Shown here one piece after another: positions 36,306 to 44,876 of a stretch of DNA of 64,000 nucleotides. The translations under genes and the position numbers were made by a program. The stretch comes from an uncultured Sphingomonadales bacterium (lineage in GTDB: Bacteria > Pseudomonadota > Alphaproteobacteria > Sphingomonadales > Sphingomonadaceae), in assembly GCA_903832325.1 (NCBI GenBank), contig CAILBC010000022.1:124001-188000 (forward strand). The letters run 5' to 3'. Every line of letters starts with the position of its first letter. Within the stretch, counting starts at the first letter, position 1. Under the pieces are notes generated by a model. The model saw only the letters and a list, made by a program, of their open reading frames with translations. It was not told the origin of the DNA and searched no databases.

Positions 36306-36854
36306 ATGATGAAGAAACTTGTTTTGGGCGCCGCCGTCGCGTCTGCTGTCTTGGCAGCAGCCCCGGCCCACGCGACGCTCGTATCCTACACCGCGTCGGG
36401 AACGTCCTATTCGGCCGATTCCGACATGGGCGATTCCGTCAATAGCAGCTTTTCCGACACCGGGATCAAGGCCGGCACGTTCACCGACACGCTCACTTTT
36501 ACCACGGGCATCACCGGCGAAACGATTGCCTCGCTCACGATCTCGGCCTTTTCGAAATCGTTCAGTTCGTTTTCGGCAACACTGAACGGCGTTACGCTGA
36601 CGCCCACGGCGATCAGCGCGATCAAGGGCTATGTCTATTCGATCGATGTCGCCAGCCTGTCTTCGGGCATGCAAACGCTGGTGATCAGCGGCAAATCGAT
36701 GGGCAAGGGCGGATACGCGGGCAACATTTCGGCCCCCGTGCCCGAACCTTCGACCTGGGCGCTGTCGATCCTCGGCTTTGGCCTGATCGGCGGAATGCTG
36801 CGTTCGCGTCGCCAGACGCAGCGCAACCAGTCCGGCGCTTTCGCACCAGCCTGA
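36306..36854 (+). CDS. PEPxxWA-CTERM sorted exported protein
   Basis: A 182-residue secreted protein. It has a signal peptide (KKLVLGAAVASAVLAAAPAHA), a Ser/Thr-rich beta-type body of about 130 residues, and a C-terminal sorting tag: VPEPSTWALSILGFGLIGGM followed by basic LRSRRQ. This is the PEPxxWA form typical of sphingomonads; an exosortase should cut near the tag and hand the protein to the cell surface or matrix. GGGAG lies seven bases before the ATG at 36306. Confidence 0.93.
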   Translation: MMKKLVLGAAVASAVLAAAPAHATLVSYTASGTSYSADSDMGDSVNSSFSDTGIKAGTFTDTLTFTTGITGETIASLTISAFSKSFSSFSATLNGVTLTPTAISAIKGYVYSIDVASLSSGMQTLVISGKSMGKGGYAGNISAPVPEPSTWALSILGFGLIGGMLRSRRQTQRNQSGAFAPA

Positions 36855-36989
36855 TCACTGCGCCTTCATCACTGCGGCCTGATGGCTGCGGCCTAATAGT
36901 TGCAGCAAAAGGGGGTGGATCGGGCGATCGACCGATCGCGTGATCCGCCCCTGCGCAGTGCGGCACGATATGCCAACCGATACCCGATC

Positions 36990-37694
36990 ATGTGCAAGGA
37001 CATGCCTGTGGACAATCTTTCCGGAAACGAGCGCCGTCTGGCCCGCCGGGTCATGATTGCCACGATGGTCACGCTGGTCGTTTCGACCGCGCTGTTCGTC
37101 AACCGGCCCTATCTGATCGCCGCCGGGGCTGCGCTGGCCACCACCGCGGCCGATGCGACCGGTGCCGCCGGCCCCCGATTTTCGCCGCACACCGCGCCGC
37201 TCGCCGCAGCCGCGCCGCGCCAGGCTGCGCAACCGGGTGATGCCCGGCCGCACAACCTGGCACGCGATCACGACCAGCCCCTTAAGGACAGCATGGCGCC
37301 TGGCAGCATGGCGCCCGGCAGCACGCGCCAGCGCCTGATCGGCGCGACCGGGCCGGTGCCGGCCGACGATGCGATCATCGACCTGCCCGCGCCAGACGCG
37401 GCGCTGTTTGCGCTGGCGGCACGATCACCGCGCATGGTGGGCCCGGCCGATTTCGGCCTGCTCTATCGCCTGCCGCCCGAACGACGCTATCTGCTGCCCC
37501 AGCGCAGCCTTGCGCTGAGCGAACGCCTGCCGCTGATCTGGGCAAAAAGCAGCGCCGTGCCGGAACCGGATAGCTGGACCATGCTGATTGTCGGCCTGCT
37601 GCTGACCGGCGCCCTGCTGCGCCGCCCCCCTGCTGACCGCACCCCTGCTGACTGGCGCCCTTCCCGACGGCCTCAACCGGGCACGCAAGTTTAA
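36990..37694 (+). CDS. Membrane protein with PEP-CTERM-like C-terminus
   Basis: A 234-residue protein with an internal membrane segment near the N-terminus (MVTLVVSTALFVNRPYLIAAG), a disordered Ala/Pro-rich middle, and a C-terminal VPEPDSWTMLIVGLLLTGALL followed by RR. This keeps PEPxxW and the hydrophobic stretch of an exosortase tag. The middle has a 15-bp duplication and the extreme tail contains short PADxxP repeats after the tag, which is odd because tags normally end soon after the basic residues. Start is uncertain (36990 or 37002). Confidence 0.7.
   Translation: MCKDMPVDNLSGNERRLARRVMIATMVTLVVSTALFVNRPYLIAAGAALATTAADATGAAGPRFSPHTAPLAAAAPRQAAQPGDARPHNLARDHDQPLKDSMAPGSMAPGSTRQRLIGATGPVPADDAIIDLPAPDAALFALAARSPRMVGPADFGLLYRLPPERRYLLPQRSLALSERLPLIWAKSSAVPEPDSWTMLIVGLLLTGALLRRPPADRTPADWRPSRRPQPGTQV
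37291..37320. repeat. 15-bp duplication in the linker of the second PEP-CTERM protein
   Basis: Copies 37291-37305 and 37306-37320 differ at one base and encode two copies of SMAPG in a disordered linker. Confidence 0.82.
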
Positions 37695-38247
37695 CGCTGC
37701 AATACAGGGGAGCGGTGAGCATGACTCACTGCATCCAGTATCAGCCCGCGCGGCGACTGGGCGTCACGATGGGCGATGCGTTCCACGCACCGCGCCTTCC
37801 GCATAAAGACCATCCGTATTCGTGCCGCGCCAGGCACAAGGCCCCGTTTACGCATTCCGTTGGGGATGATCGCGGGCGCAAACCACCGCCTGCCCGCTGC
37901 AAAGGCGTGAAATCGCACACATTGCGGCCATTCTGCTGCATCTGGCCCGCCAGGGTTAGGCATGCGTTCACCACGATGCGTAGCCATGCCTGCTGAACCA
38001 TTCACACCTTGCAAACCAACCGCATAAAGCCGCGATTGAGGAACCCCGGGGCAAAACTGCATCAACGAGCAGACGCAGAATTTGCCCCTTCCCATTCTTT
38101 TGCTGTGACAGATCGACCATGCCGATCACAATTTTGATCGGCATTCGGCGAACAATCCTGAACACCGGGTGCAATCAGCACTTTGCGGACGGATAGTCAT
38201 GACCATCGCGGGATCGGCACTTTTTGCGCAAGGTGGAGCGCTTGTGC
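37695..38247. other. Intergenic region upstream of the GH16 gene
   Basis: About 550 bp with no gene I can support. Short frames on both strands lack ribosome sites and conserved patterns. It contains one perfect dyad at 38119-38144. Confidence 0.5.
38119..38144. promoter_or_regulatory. Perfect 10-bp dyad upstream of the GH16 gene
   Basis: Arms atgccgatca (38119-38128) and tgatcggcat (38135-38144) surround six AT-rich bases. It lies about 105 bp before the GH16 start codon and has the size and symmetry of an operator. Confidence 0.5.
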
Positions 38248-40323
38248 ATGACGGTCATTCGGGATTTTTTCGGCAATATTGTGAACACCTCGGTGAGTTG
38301 GTCGGATGTGATCACCATTGCCAATCTGGCCAATGGCACTGCGACCGGCACAGCCGGCAATGACGAATTCCAGATGGACGGCACCGGCGGCCACACGCTG
38401 ATCGGCAATGGCGGCAACGACGTGTTCTATAACGTCACCGCCAGCGACAAGATCATCGAACCGGCTGGCTATGGCGGACGGGCCACCGCCTATGTGAACG
38501 GCAATTACACCATGGGCGCGGTGCTGACCAACATGACCGTGTTCTGGGCGGCATCGGGCGTGCAGGGCAATGCCCGGGCCAACGCGATCGTCAGCAACGC
38601 GCCCAACATCACCATCGATGGGGGCGCCGGCAATGATGTGCTGACCGGATCGGCGGGCGATTGCTTCCGCTTTGGCGCGGGCAGCGGGTTTGACGTGATC
38701 ACCAACTTTGCCCCCGGTGCGCGCACCTCGGTCTCGGTCAATCCGGAAACGGTGCAACTGGCCGGCTATACCCAGTTCAAGACCTTTGCCCAGGTCAAGG
38801 CAGCGATGACCCAGACCGGCGCGGATGTGGTGCTGCAGTTGGATGCGGGCGATGCGGTCAAGTTTCTCAACACGACGATTGCCGCCTTTACCGCCGACAA
38901 TTTCCTGCTGGCATCGAATGTCGTGACCAAGAAAATGGCGGTGACGTTTGATGATGAATTTGGCACCGGTTCGTTCAGCGCTTCGGGCGGCGGGCTGCAG
39001 ACGCTGTGGCGCACCGATTACGGCTGGGGCGGCAATCCCAATGCCCTGGTGGCGCGCACTCTGCCGCAAACGGGCGAAAAAGAGCTGTTTGTCGACCCGG
39101 CGATGGTCTCGCTCGCCACCGGAACGGCGATCACCACCACGCCGTTCAGCCTGAAGAACGGTGCGCTGGTGATCAGCGCGGCGCCCGCCCCGGCCAGCCA
39201 GCAGGGCGCGCTCTATGGCTACAAGTTCACATCGGGCATGCTGTCGACGCGCGACAGCTTCACCCAGACATATGGCTATTTCGAAACGAAGATGAAGCTG
39301 CCCGCAGGGGGCGGGGCCTGGCCGGCATTCTGGCTCTATTCGGTGTCGGGCGGCGCCGAAATCGACATTATGGAAAGCCACGGCAGCGACACCTGGACCG
39401 CCACCACCCATTCGTTTGCCACCGGCAGCGCGGTAGTGGGCAGCAGCACGATCTATACCCCCGACCTGTCGACCGCCTGGCACGCATTCGGGCTGTTGTG
39501 GACCGCCACCACGATCACCTGGTATCTCGACGGGGTCGCCGTGCGCCAGATCGCCACGCCCGCCGACATGCACGGGCCAATGTACATGATCATGGACCTG
39601 GCGCTGGACAAGACCACCAGCGCCAGCTTTACCGGCGCCAGCATGAATGTTGCCTATGTCCACGCATTCAGCCTGGATAACCTGCCGGCAAGCGTGGTGA
39701 CCGGCAGCGCGAGCAAAGACACGCTGAACGATCTGAACGGGGCCAGCACACTGACCGGCGGCGCCAACGATCACAGCTATTACGTCAGCCGCACGTCGAC
39801 CCAGGTGATCGAGACCGCAAGCGCCGGCAACGACACGGTCTATGCCTCGGTCGATTACACGCTGCCTGCCAATGTGGAAAAACTGGTGCTGACCGGCACG
39901 GCCACGCACGGCACCAGCAACGCCACGGGCGGCACGATCGCGGGCAACAACGCCGGCGACGTGCTGACCGGCGGCGCGGGCACCGACACGCTGATCGGCG
40001 GTGCGGGCAATGACCGGCTGATTGCCGGATCGGGCACCGCGACCCTGACCGGCGGCGCCGGCAACGACACGTTCGTGTTTGGCAAAGTCCTGGGCAAGGA
40101 CACGATCACCGATTTCAGCATCAAGGATGATCACCTCGACCTGTCGGCGCTGGCCGGGCACCGCTTTACGCTGACCGATTCCGCCCACGGCACGACAATG
40201 GCAATAGCCGGCGCCGGCAGCATCACGTTCAACCTCGTCAGTTCCGCGGCGCTGGCCGGCAGCAGCGGCTTTGCCGTGTCAACGATCGTCCACACCACAG
40301 GGACTTATTCGGGGATTGTCTAG
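38248..40323 (+). CDS. Secreted GH16 endoglycanase with RTX-type calcium repeats
   Basis: A 691-residue protein with no N-terminal signal. GGAGNDVLTGSAGD-like nonapeptide repeats occur near residues 115-140 and again near the C-terminus (GGAGTDTLIGGAGNDRL, GGAGNDTFVFG). Between them is a GH16 domain with catalytic EIDIME at about 371-376 and WPAFWLYS before it. Architecture matches ExsH/PlyA-type glycanases that leave by a type I secretion system and cut exopolysaccharide. AAGGTGGAG lies nine bases before the ATG at 38248. Its TAG stop uses bases contributed by the MITE that follows. Confidence 0.93.
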   Translation: MTVIRDFFGNIVNTSVSWSDVITIANLANGTATGTAGNDEFQMDGTGGHTLIGNGGNDVFYNVTASDKIIEPAGYGGRATAYVNGNYTMGAVLTNMTVFWAASGVQGNARANAIVSNAPNITIDGGAGNDVLTGSAGDCFRFGAGSGFDVITNFAPGARTSVSVNPETVQLAGYTQFKTFAQVKAAMTQTGADVVLQLDAGDAVKFLNTTIAAFTADNFLLASNVVTKKMAVTFDDEFGTGSFSASGGGLQTLWRTDYGWGGNPNALVARTLPQTGEKELFVDPAMVSLATGTAITTTPFSLKNGALVISAAPAPASQQGALYGYKFTSGMLSTRDSFTQTYGYFETKMKLPAGGGAWPAFWLYSVSGGAEIDIMESHGSDTWTATTHSFATGSAVVGSSTIYTPDLSTAWHAFGLLWTATTITWYLDGVAVRQIATPADMHGPMYMIMDLALDKTTSASFTGASMNVAYVHAFSLDNLPASVVTGSASKDTLNDLNGASTLTGGANDHSYYVSRTSTQVIETASAGNDTVYASVDYTLPANVEKLVLTGTATHGTSNATGGTIAGNNAGDVLTGGAGTDTLIGGAGNDRLIAGSGTATLTGGAGNDTFVFGKVLGKDTITDFSIKDDHLDLSALAGHRFTLTDSAHGTTMAIAGAGSITFNLVSSAALAGSSGFAVSTIVHTTGTYSGIV

Positions 40324-40464
40324 GGTATGTTGAGATTCAGCCCAGGGCGGGCTGCAAATGGCCGCTTTCTGCGCTTCCGGTCCTCACGTACTTTAAGTAC
40401 GCTGCGGTCCGGTTCTCGAAATCGACCATTTTCGCCTCACCCTGGACGGAATCTCAACACACCC
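40323..40464. mobile_element. MITE with 16-bp terminal inverted repeats
   Basis: Left end gggtatgttgagattc (40323-40338) and right end gaatctcaacacaccc (40449-40464) are inverted repeats with one mismatch, flanked on both sides by TA (40321-40322 and 40465-40466). The 142-bp body contains the symmetric cgtactttaagtacg and no open frame. Size, ends and a 2-bp TA duplication fit a non-autonomous element mobilised by an IS5-family (IS427-type) or similar transposase; the family is inferred from memory of such ends. Confidence 0.85.
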
Positions 40465-40466
40465 TA

Positions 40467-40502
40467 AGGTATGTTGAGATTCAGCCCAGGGCGGGCTGCA
40501 AT
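40467..40502. repeat. Truncated second copy of the MITE left end
   Basis: Directly after the MITE the sequence repeats its left 36 bases (aggtatgttgagattc, then cagcccagggcgggctgcaa) with very few differences, then diverges. This is an incomplete second copy in direct orientation, so the site was hit twice or the element was partly duplicated. Confidence 0.8.
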
Positions 40503-40508
40503 TGGTCG

Positions 40509-40934
40509 CTACGGGTCGGTCGGTGCCCGCGGCGCATTGGCGTCCTGTTGCGCGCGGGCGCGTTGTTTGCGTTCGCGTCGCGTCACCGACTCACGTTCGC
40601 GCACGCCCTTCCAATAGGCCCTGTGTCTGCGAATCCAGCGGGCGTTGATTGCCGCAAATGGCGCTGGCAGCCAGATCAGCGCAAACCACAAGCATTGCCA
40701 AACCCCGCCCTTCACCAGCAAAGGGCTGCAAACTCCGACCACCGCAAGGGCGACCAGCGCGGCCTTGCCATGCATGGCCGGAAGGTCCCAGCCAAGGCAG
40801 GCCCGCATCAGAAAAGGATCAGCCGAAGCGGCAAAAAGGCCGATGACCATGACCGGAAATGGCCAATAGCGTGACGGCGGGATTCCCGCCCCCGCCTTTC
40901 GAAAACTCCGCTGTTCAGCTGAAAGGCGCGCCAT
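40509..40934 (-). CDS. Hypothetical small membrane protein
   Basis: A 141-residue protein starting MARLSAEQRSF with three hydrophobic segments (WPFPVMVIGLFAASADPFL, AALVALAVVGVCSPLLV, WQCLWFALIWLPAPFAAI) and a basic, Arg/Gln-rich tail. I do not recognise it. The stop lies a few bases from the truncated MITE copy and repeats disturb its 5' side, so it may be a remnant of a longer gene. No strong ribosome site is seen. Confidence 0.45.
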   Translation of the reverse strand: MARLSAEQRSFRKAGAGIPPSRYWPFPVMVIGLFAASADPFLMRACLGWDLPAMHGKAALVALAVVGVCSPLLVKGGVWQCLWFALIWLPAPFAAINARWIRRHRAYWKGVRERESVTRRERKQRARAQQDANAPRAPTDP

Positions 40935-40992
40935 GCCATGAAAACTATACGAACGCGGCCAGTCTGCAATTGTCCGTGGATCAAATTCGGCA

Positions 40993-41072
40993 CCGTGGTC
41001 AAATTCCAGCGGGGGGTTTGCTGATGCGCAGGCTGTGATTGCCACCAACGCCAGGCTGGAATTTGACCACGG
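40993..41072. repeat. 18-bp perfect inverted repeat with 44-bp spacer
   Basis: ccgtggtcaaattccagc (40993-41010) is exactly repeated in inverse at 41055-41072. A degenerate third copy (gtggatcaaattcg) lies just left of the first. The pair looks like the two ends of a small deleted mobile element. No coding capacity inside. Confidence 0.75.
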
Positions 41073-41174
41073 CGCCGCGCCTGGGCGCCACGCAAACAGG
41101 AAAAGCGGGTGGGGGCGTTCAAGAATTTCCACGTCGAACGCGCAAAGGCATCAAGCAATTGACGGACCTATGAA

Positions 41175-41852
41175 TTACCAGACTTTTTCCCAGGCGTGGG
41201 GATCGTCCGGGTGGCGCTGTCGCAATATTCTGGCAGCGTTTCCCGCCACGATCGCATTGTTTTCCGGCAAATGCCTGGTCACCACCGACCCCATGCCGAC
41301 AAGACAATGATCCCCGATCCCGCTGCCCGGACAGAACAGCACGGCCGAACCGACAAAGCTGTGCGCGCCGATGGCGATATTGCGGTCCGTCACGCTGGCG
41401 CCATGGGCCAGAAACTGCGATCGAAATCCGGCAAGCCACGTGCCGTCACCGATTGCAATGCGGCCGATCACGTCAAACACATGATCCTGGTTGATCAGGC
41501 AGTTTTCACCGATCACCAGTGTTCGTGCGTAATCGCGGTCGGCAGCCCAGCGTTCGACCACGGACCACCCGCAGACAAAGATGTTGCCTTTGCCAACAAA
41601 CAGATTGCGCCCGGCCACAATGTCAATCGGGCCGGAAAATTGATTGTTGCGGCTGATGACACAACCTTCACCGACCGAAAATGAATTGACATCAACAAAT
41701 ACGTTAAATCCGATTTTTGCATTTTTGCCGATTTTATATTGCCGCAATGCGCGGTAAAGGTTCACCCTCAGGAAATTTGTTGGCATGACCGAAATTATTA
41801 CGGAGAGTAATTTCAAATACCGGCGTTTCATGCGCGAAATTCGGTTTTGCAT
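41175..41852 (-). CDS. Left-handed beta-helix acyltransferase
   Basis: A 225-residue hexapeptide-repeat protein (turns such as IGENCLINQDHVFDV, IGDGTWLAGF, IAIGAHSFVGSAV and IGDHCLVGMGSVV), the fold of serine/galactoside/capsule O-acetyltransferases. It likely acetylates a polysaccharide or glycolipid. The start at 41852 shares a base with the previous stop (TAATG). Base composition of this gene and its neighbour is visibly more AT-rich than the rest of the window, suggesting transfer. Confidence 0.85.
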   Translation of the reverse strand: MQNRISRMKRRYLKLLSVIISVMPTNFLRVNLYRALRQYKIGKNAKIGFNVFVDVNSFSVGEGCVISRNNQFSGPIDIVAGRNLFVGKGNIFVCGWSVVERWAADRDYARTLVIGENCLINQDHVFDVIGRIAIGDGTWLAGFRSQFLAHGASVTDRNIAIGAHSFVGSAVLFCPGSGIGDHCLVGMGSVVTRHLPENNAIVAGNAARILRQRHPDDPHAWEKVW

Positions 41853-42763
41853 TACAAAACCTCCAGCTTGCATTTTATGGCCGCGATGATTTCCTTCCTT
41901 TTGCCATCACCAATGGGAAGAACAGATTGAAGATGGACGGCAACATGCGTGTCTTTCAATGCATCATTGCGACCCAAATTCGCCTCATCCCAGATTGAAT
42001 AATAAAGATCGTGATTGCCAACAATATGCCTTTGGTCATTTTCCAAATTTTTCACATATGTTCCATAGATCATATATTCTGATACATCTTTTATCTTCGC
42101 CAGTTGCAGCCACCAAGACGATCCGTTCGCACTGATTTTCCTGCGGATATCAATGAGTGTTTGACGATCCCAGGCGATCAGGTTGCCAACATAGCTAAAC
42201 CCGCGGTCCGCGCTTTGGGGCAGGCCAAGCACGTGCAGCGCGTGCCGTCGCCATGTCGCACTGCGCGGATTGTTGGCGACATCGCTGTGTTCGTGCAGCA
42301 AAACCCGGCCATCACGGACAAACCGGTCTGCCGTCACATCCCGGATGATTTCGATATCGCTGTCTGCAAAGACAATCGTTTCCGCGCGGGTGAAATCCGC
42401 AGCCGCGATCTTGATGATCTGCTGAACGGTCCATCCGCCCACCCGCCCGGCGCCCGGAAGGTGCCATTGTTCACGGTATCGCCGTTCGCCAAAAAGCGGC
42501 AGCCGGATGCGCCTGGGCAGCGGTATCCGCCGGAAACCGAAAGGCCGCAAAATGTCTTCGGCAAAGATGATCCGACGGTGCGGGCCGGCCATTTTGGCAA
42601 ACAGATGACGATCGCGCCGTGAAATCACGATGAAGTGGTTGAACGCAAACTTAAAATGGCGATCCATCGATTGCGCCAGGCGCTCGACCAGATCATGGTC
42701 AGCCCAATAGCTGGGTGTGACAATACTGATGTTCGACATTGCCGAAGCTGTTGGCGGATTCAT
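41852..42763 (-). CDS. DUF6492-like glycosyltransferase
   Basis: A 303-residue protein beginning MNPPTASAMSNISIVTPSYW. SIVTPSYWADHDLVERLAQS and IVFADSDIEII (a DxD-like metal site) suggest a GT-A sugar transferase of the family I remember as DUF6492; FSYVGNLIAWDR and HIVGNHDLYYSIWDE are further patterns. An AGGAAAAG site precedes the ATG. It is coupled to the acyltransferase downstream and has the same AT-richer composition. Confidence 0.7.
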   Translation of the reverse strand: MNPPTASAMSNISIVTPSYWADHDLVERLAQSMDRHFKFAFNHFIVISRRDRHLFAKMAGPHRRIIFAEDILRPFGFRRIPLPRRIRLPLFGERRYREQWHLPGAGRVGGWTVQQIIKIAAADFTRAETIVFADSDIEIIRDVTADRFVRDGRVLLHEHSDVANNPRSATWRRHALHVLGLPQSADRGFSYVGNLIAWDRQTLIDIRRKISANGSSWWLQLAKIKDVSEYMIYGTYVKNLENDQRHIVGNHDLYYSIWDEANLGRNDALKDTHVAVHLQSVLPIGDGKRKEIIAAIKCKLEVL

Positions 42764-42819
42764 GCAGAGCTCTTTTCCTGAATGATGATTTTCACCGCAT
42801 CGCAGGCAACATCGTGCCA

Positions 42820-43725
42820 TCAGCGATAGCGTTCGCTTTTCCAAAACCCCAACGCGCCGCTCAGTCCGCCCACCGCCCAGGCCGAATCGAGCCCGCGCCT
42901 GATCGCGCCGTCCACATCGGCGCGGGCGAGATGCACCGCCATGCGCAACAGCGACGCAATCAGGCGACGGGTGACTTTTGCCAGCACGGGGCCACGCCCG
43001 CGCTGCGCTCGATCCACATGCGCCATGGTGTTGCCGGTCGAATAATAGCGCCCGAACACATAACGGGCCGATGCGCGTTCCAACGGGAAATCTTCATGGC
43101 ACAAGGCCTCTGCCGACCAGGCAAAGCGCGCGCCGCGTGATCGTGCCCGCGTCAGGAATTCCCAGTCTTCGCCCCCCGATTTGCCCAGCCCGGTATCGAA
43201 CCGCAGCAACGGTTCGGCCAGCAGCAGGCGGCGCGCGATCAGCATGTTGCCCCCGGCATAAAACACGTCGATCGGCCCGGTGGCGTGGTTCGGGCGGTTG
43301 AGCAGGATCGAATTGCGCACCAGCCGGCTGACCCGCCTTTGCCCGGTTTCGATCACATAGGGCGCGCCGACCACGTCTGCATCGCAGGCCTGTGCCACCA
43401 CCAGCATGCAATCCAGCCAGTGCGGCGGCGCCACCAGATCATCGTCAAGCATGCCCAGCCACGGCACCGCGGGCATCGCGCGAAAGGCATCGAGCAGGGC
43501 ATTGCGGTTCTGACTGATGCCGCGTTCGGGCACTGGCAGGTACCACGTTTCGGGATAATGCCGGGCAAACGCTTCGACAATCCCGCGGGTCTGCGCATCG
43601 CAGGCATTGTCGCCAACAATCACTCTGACCCGATGCCGCGCCAGCGAGGGCTGAAGCGATGTCAGCAGGCGGTGCAGACCTTCCGGCCGGCGATACGTCG
43701 GAATGGCAATGACTGCATCGACCAT
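42820..43725 (-). CDS. Glycosyltransferase family 2
   Basis: A 301-residue GT-A enzyme with VIAIPTYRRPEGLHRLL, VIVGDNACD, WLGMLDDDLVAPPHWL (metal site) and GKSGGEDWEFLTRA (acceptor/base region). The C-terminal third (AKVTRRLIASLLRMAVHL) is amphipathic. It overlaps the acyltransferase stop as ATGA (43725). It resembles the GT2 at 34571-35611 in length and motifs, so they may be paralogues. Confidence 0.9.
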   Translation of the reverse strand: MVDAVIAIPTYRRPEGLHRLLTSLQPSLARHRVRVIVGDNACDAQTRGIVEAFARHYPETWYLPVPERGISQNRNALLDAFRAMPAVPWLGMLDDDLVAPPHWLDCMLVVAQACDADVVGAPYVIETGQRRVSRLVRNSILLNRPNHATGPIDVFYAGGNMLIARRLLLAEPLLRFDTGLGKSGGEDWEFLTRARSRGARFAWSAEALCHEDFPLERASARYVFGRYYSTGNTMAHVDRAQRGRGPVLAKVTRRLIASLLRMAVHLARADVDGAIRRGLDSAWAVGGLSGALGFWKSERYR

Positions 43726-44876
43726 CACGCGTTCCCCAACCGGATGACCCGCGGGGGCCGGGCACGATCGCGGCGCAGGGCCAGCCTTGCGGCAATGGCC
43801 CGTTGCAAAGGGCGTTCGACCCGGAGGTGAAACACCACCGAAACCCCCACACAGGCCACAAACGCCAGACCGATATAGCCCGCAGCCCCCAGAAACGGCA
43901 TCCGCGCCGCCGCGATGGCCATCAGGCTGAGCGCGAAAGGATGCGACAGGTACAAGGCATATGACGCATCGCCCAGCAGGATGAACAGCCGCGCCACGGG
44001 GCCAGGGCGCGACCGCGCCGGGGCAAGCACGACGCCGGCACAGATCAGCAGCGACGGCACACCCGCCCAGGCCACACGCCATACCCAGGCATGCCCCGGC
44101 CAGCCACGCGCCTGAACCCAGACGAGCGCGGCGATGCCCAGCCCGCAAAGCACAAGGCCCCCGGCGCGCGGGATCACCCAGCCCCGCCCAAACGCCAGCG
44201 CCAGGCCCATTCCAAACAGGAATTCCAGCACGATCGGATTGGCCCAGAACCCCAGCGGCAGCGGCAGCGGCCCCAATACCGGTTGGGCCAGCGCCAGCGC
44301 GGCAAGCACCACCAGCACCATGACAATCATCGAAATGCCCCGCCGCCGCGACAGGCCAAGACCTGCCGCGAACACGGCATAGAACAGCATTTCGAATTCC
44401 AGCGTCCAGCCCAGGATCAGCACCGGGGTGGCCCGGCCATCAGGCGCCGCAACCGGAATGAACAGCAACGATCCTGCAATCTGCGCCGCCGTTGCGCGGT
44501 TGTGCACCATCTGGCCGGGCAGCATCGCCATCGCCGCCAGCGCGAGCACGGTGAACATCCAGTATGGCGGCACCAGCCGGACGATTCGCCGTTCGGCAAA
44601 CTGGCGCACCGCACCAGGCCGGCCGAACTGGTCGGCCGATACGTGCAGCATGATGAAGCCGCTGATCACGAAGAACACGTCGACGCCGCCTGCCCACCAC
44701 ACCGGCGCAAACGGCACAAATCCGCTGGCCAGGGCCGGCCGTTGCAGCACTTCATGGTTCAGATGGCTGATCAGGACCATGGCAGCGGCGACAAACCGCA
44801 GGCATTGCAAACCCCAGATCGCATCGCCGCGGCGCGATGCCGGCGCAAAACCTGGCGGGCGCGGCGGTACGGTCAT
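43725..44876 (-). CDS. Membrane acyltransferase, AT3/OafA type
   Basis: A 383-residue protein with about ten membrane segments. The N-terminal LQCLRFVAAAMVLISHLNH holds the catalytic His region of acyltransferase-3 proteins; GGVDVFFVISGFIM and the R-x10-H-like WTLEFEMLFYAVFA follow. It probably adds acetyl or succinyl groups to the exopolysaccharide. It overlaps both neighbours (ATGA), placing it in a tightly packed five-gene run. Confidence 0.92.
   Translation of the reverse strand: MTVPPRPPGFAPASRRGDAIWGLQCLRFVAAAMVLISHLNHEVLQRPALASGFVPFAPVWWAGGVDVFFVISGFIMLHVSADQFGRPGAVRQFAERRIVRLVPPYWMFTVLALAAMAMLPGQMVHNRATAAQIAGSLLFIPVAAPDGRATPVLILGWTLEFEMLFYAVFAAGLGLSRRRGISMIVMVLVVLAALALAQPVLGPLPLPLGFWANPIVLEFLFGMGLALAFGRGWVIPRAGGLVLCGLGIAALVWVQARGWPGHAWVWRVAWAGVPSLLICAGVVLAPARSRPGPVARLFILLGDASYALYLSHPFALSLMAIAAARMPFLGAAGYIGLAFVACVGVSVVFHLRVERPLQRAIAARLALRRDRARPPRVIRLGNA

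Noticed and set aside
38197..40188. Minus-strand frame of about 660 codons opposite the GH16 gene
   Set aside because: Its valine/isoleucine/histidine bias mirrors GGxGxD repeats on the other strand; the GH16 catalytic motif proves the plus strand.
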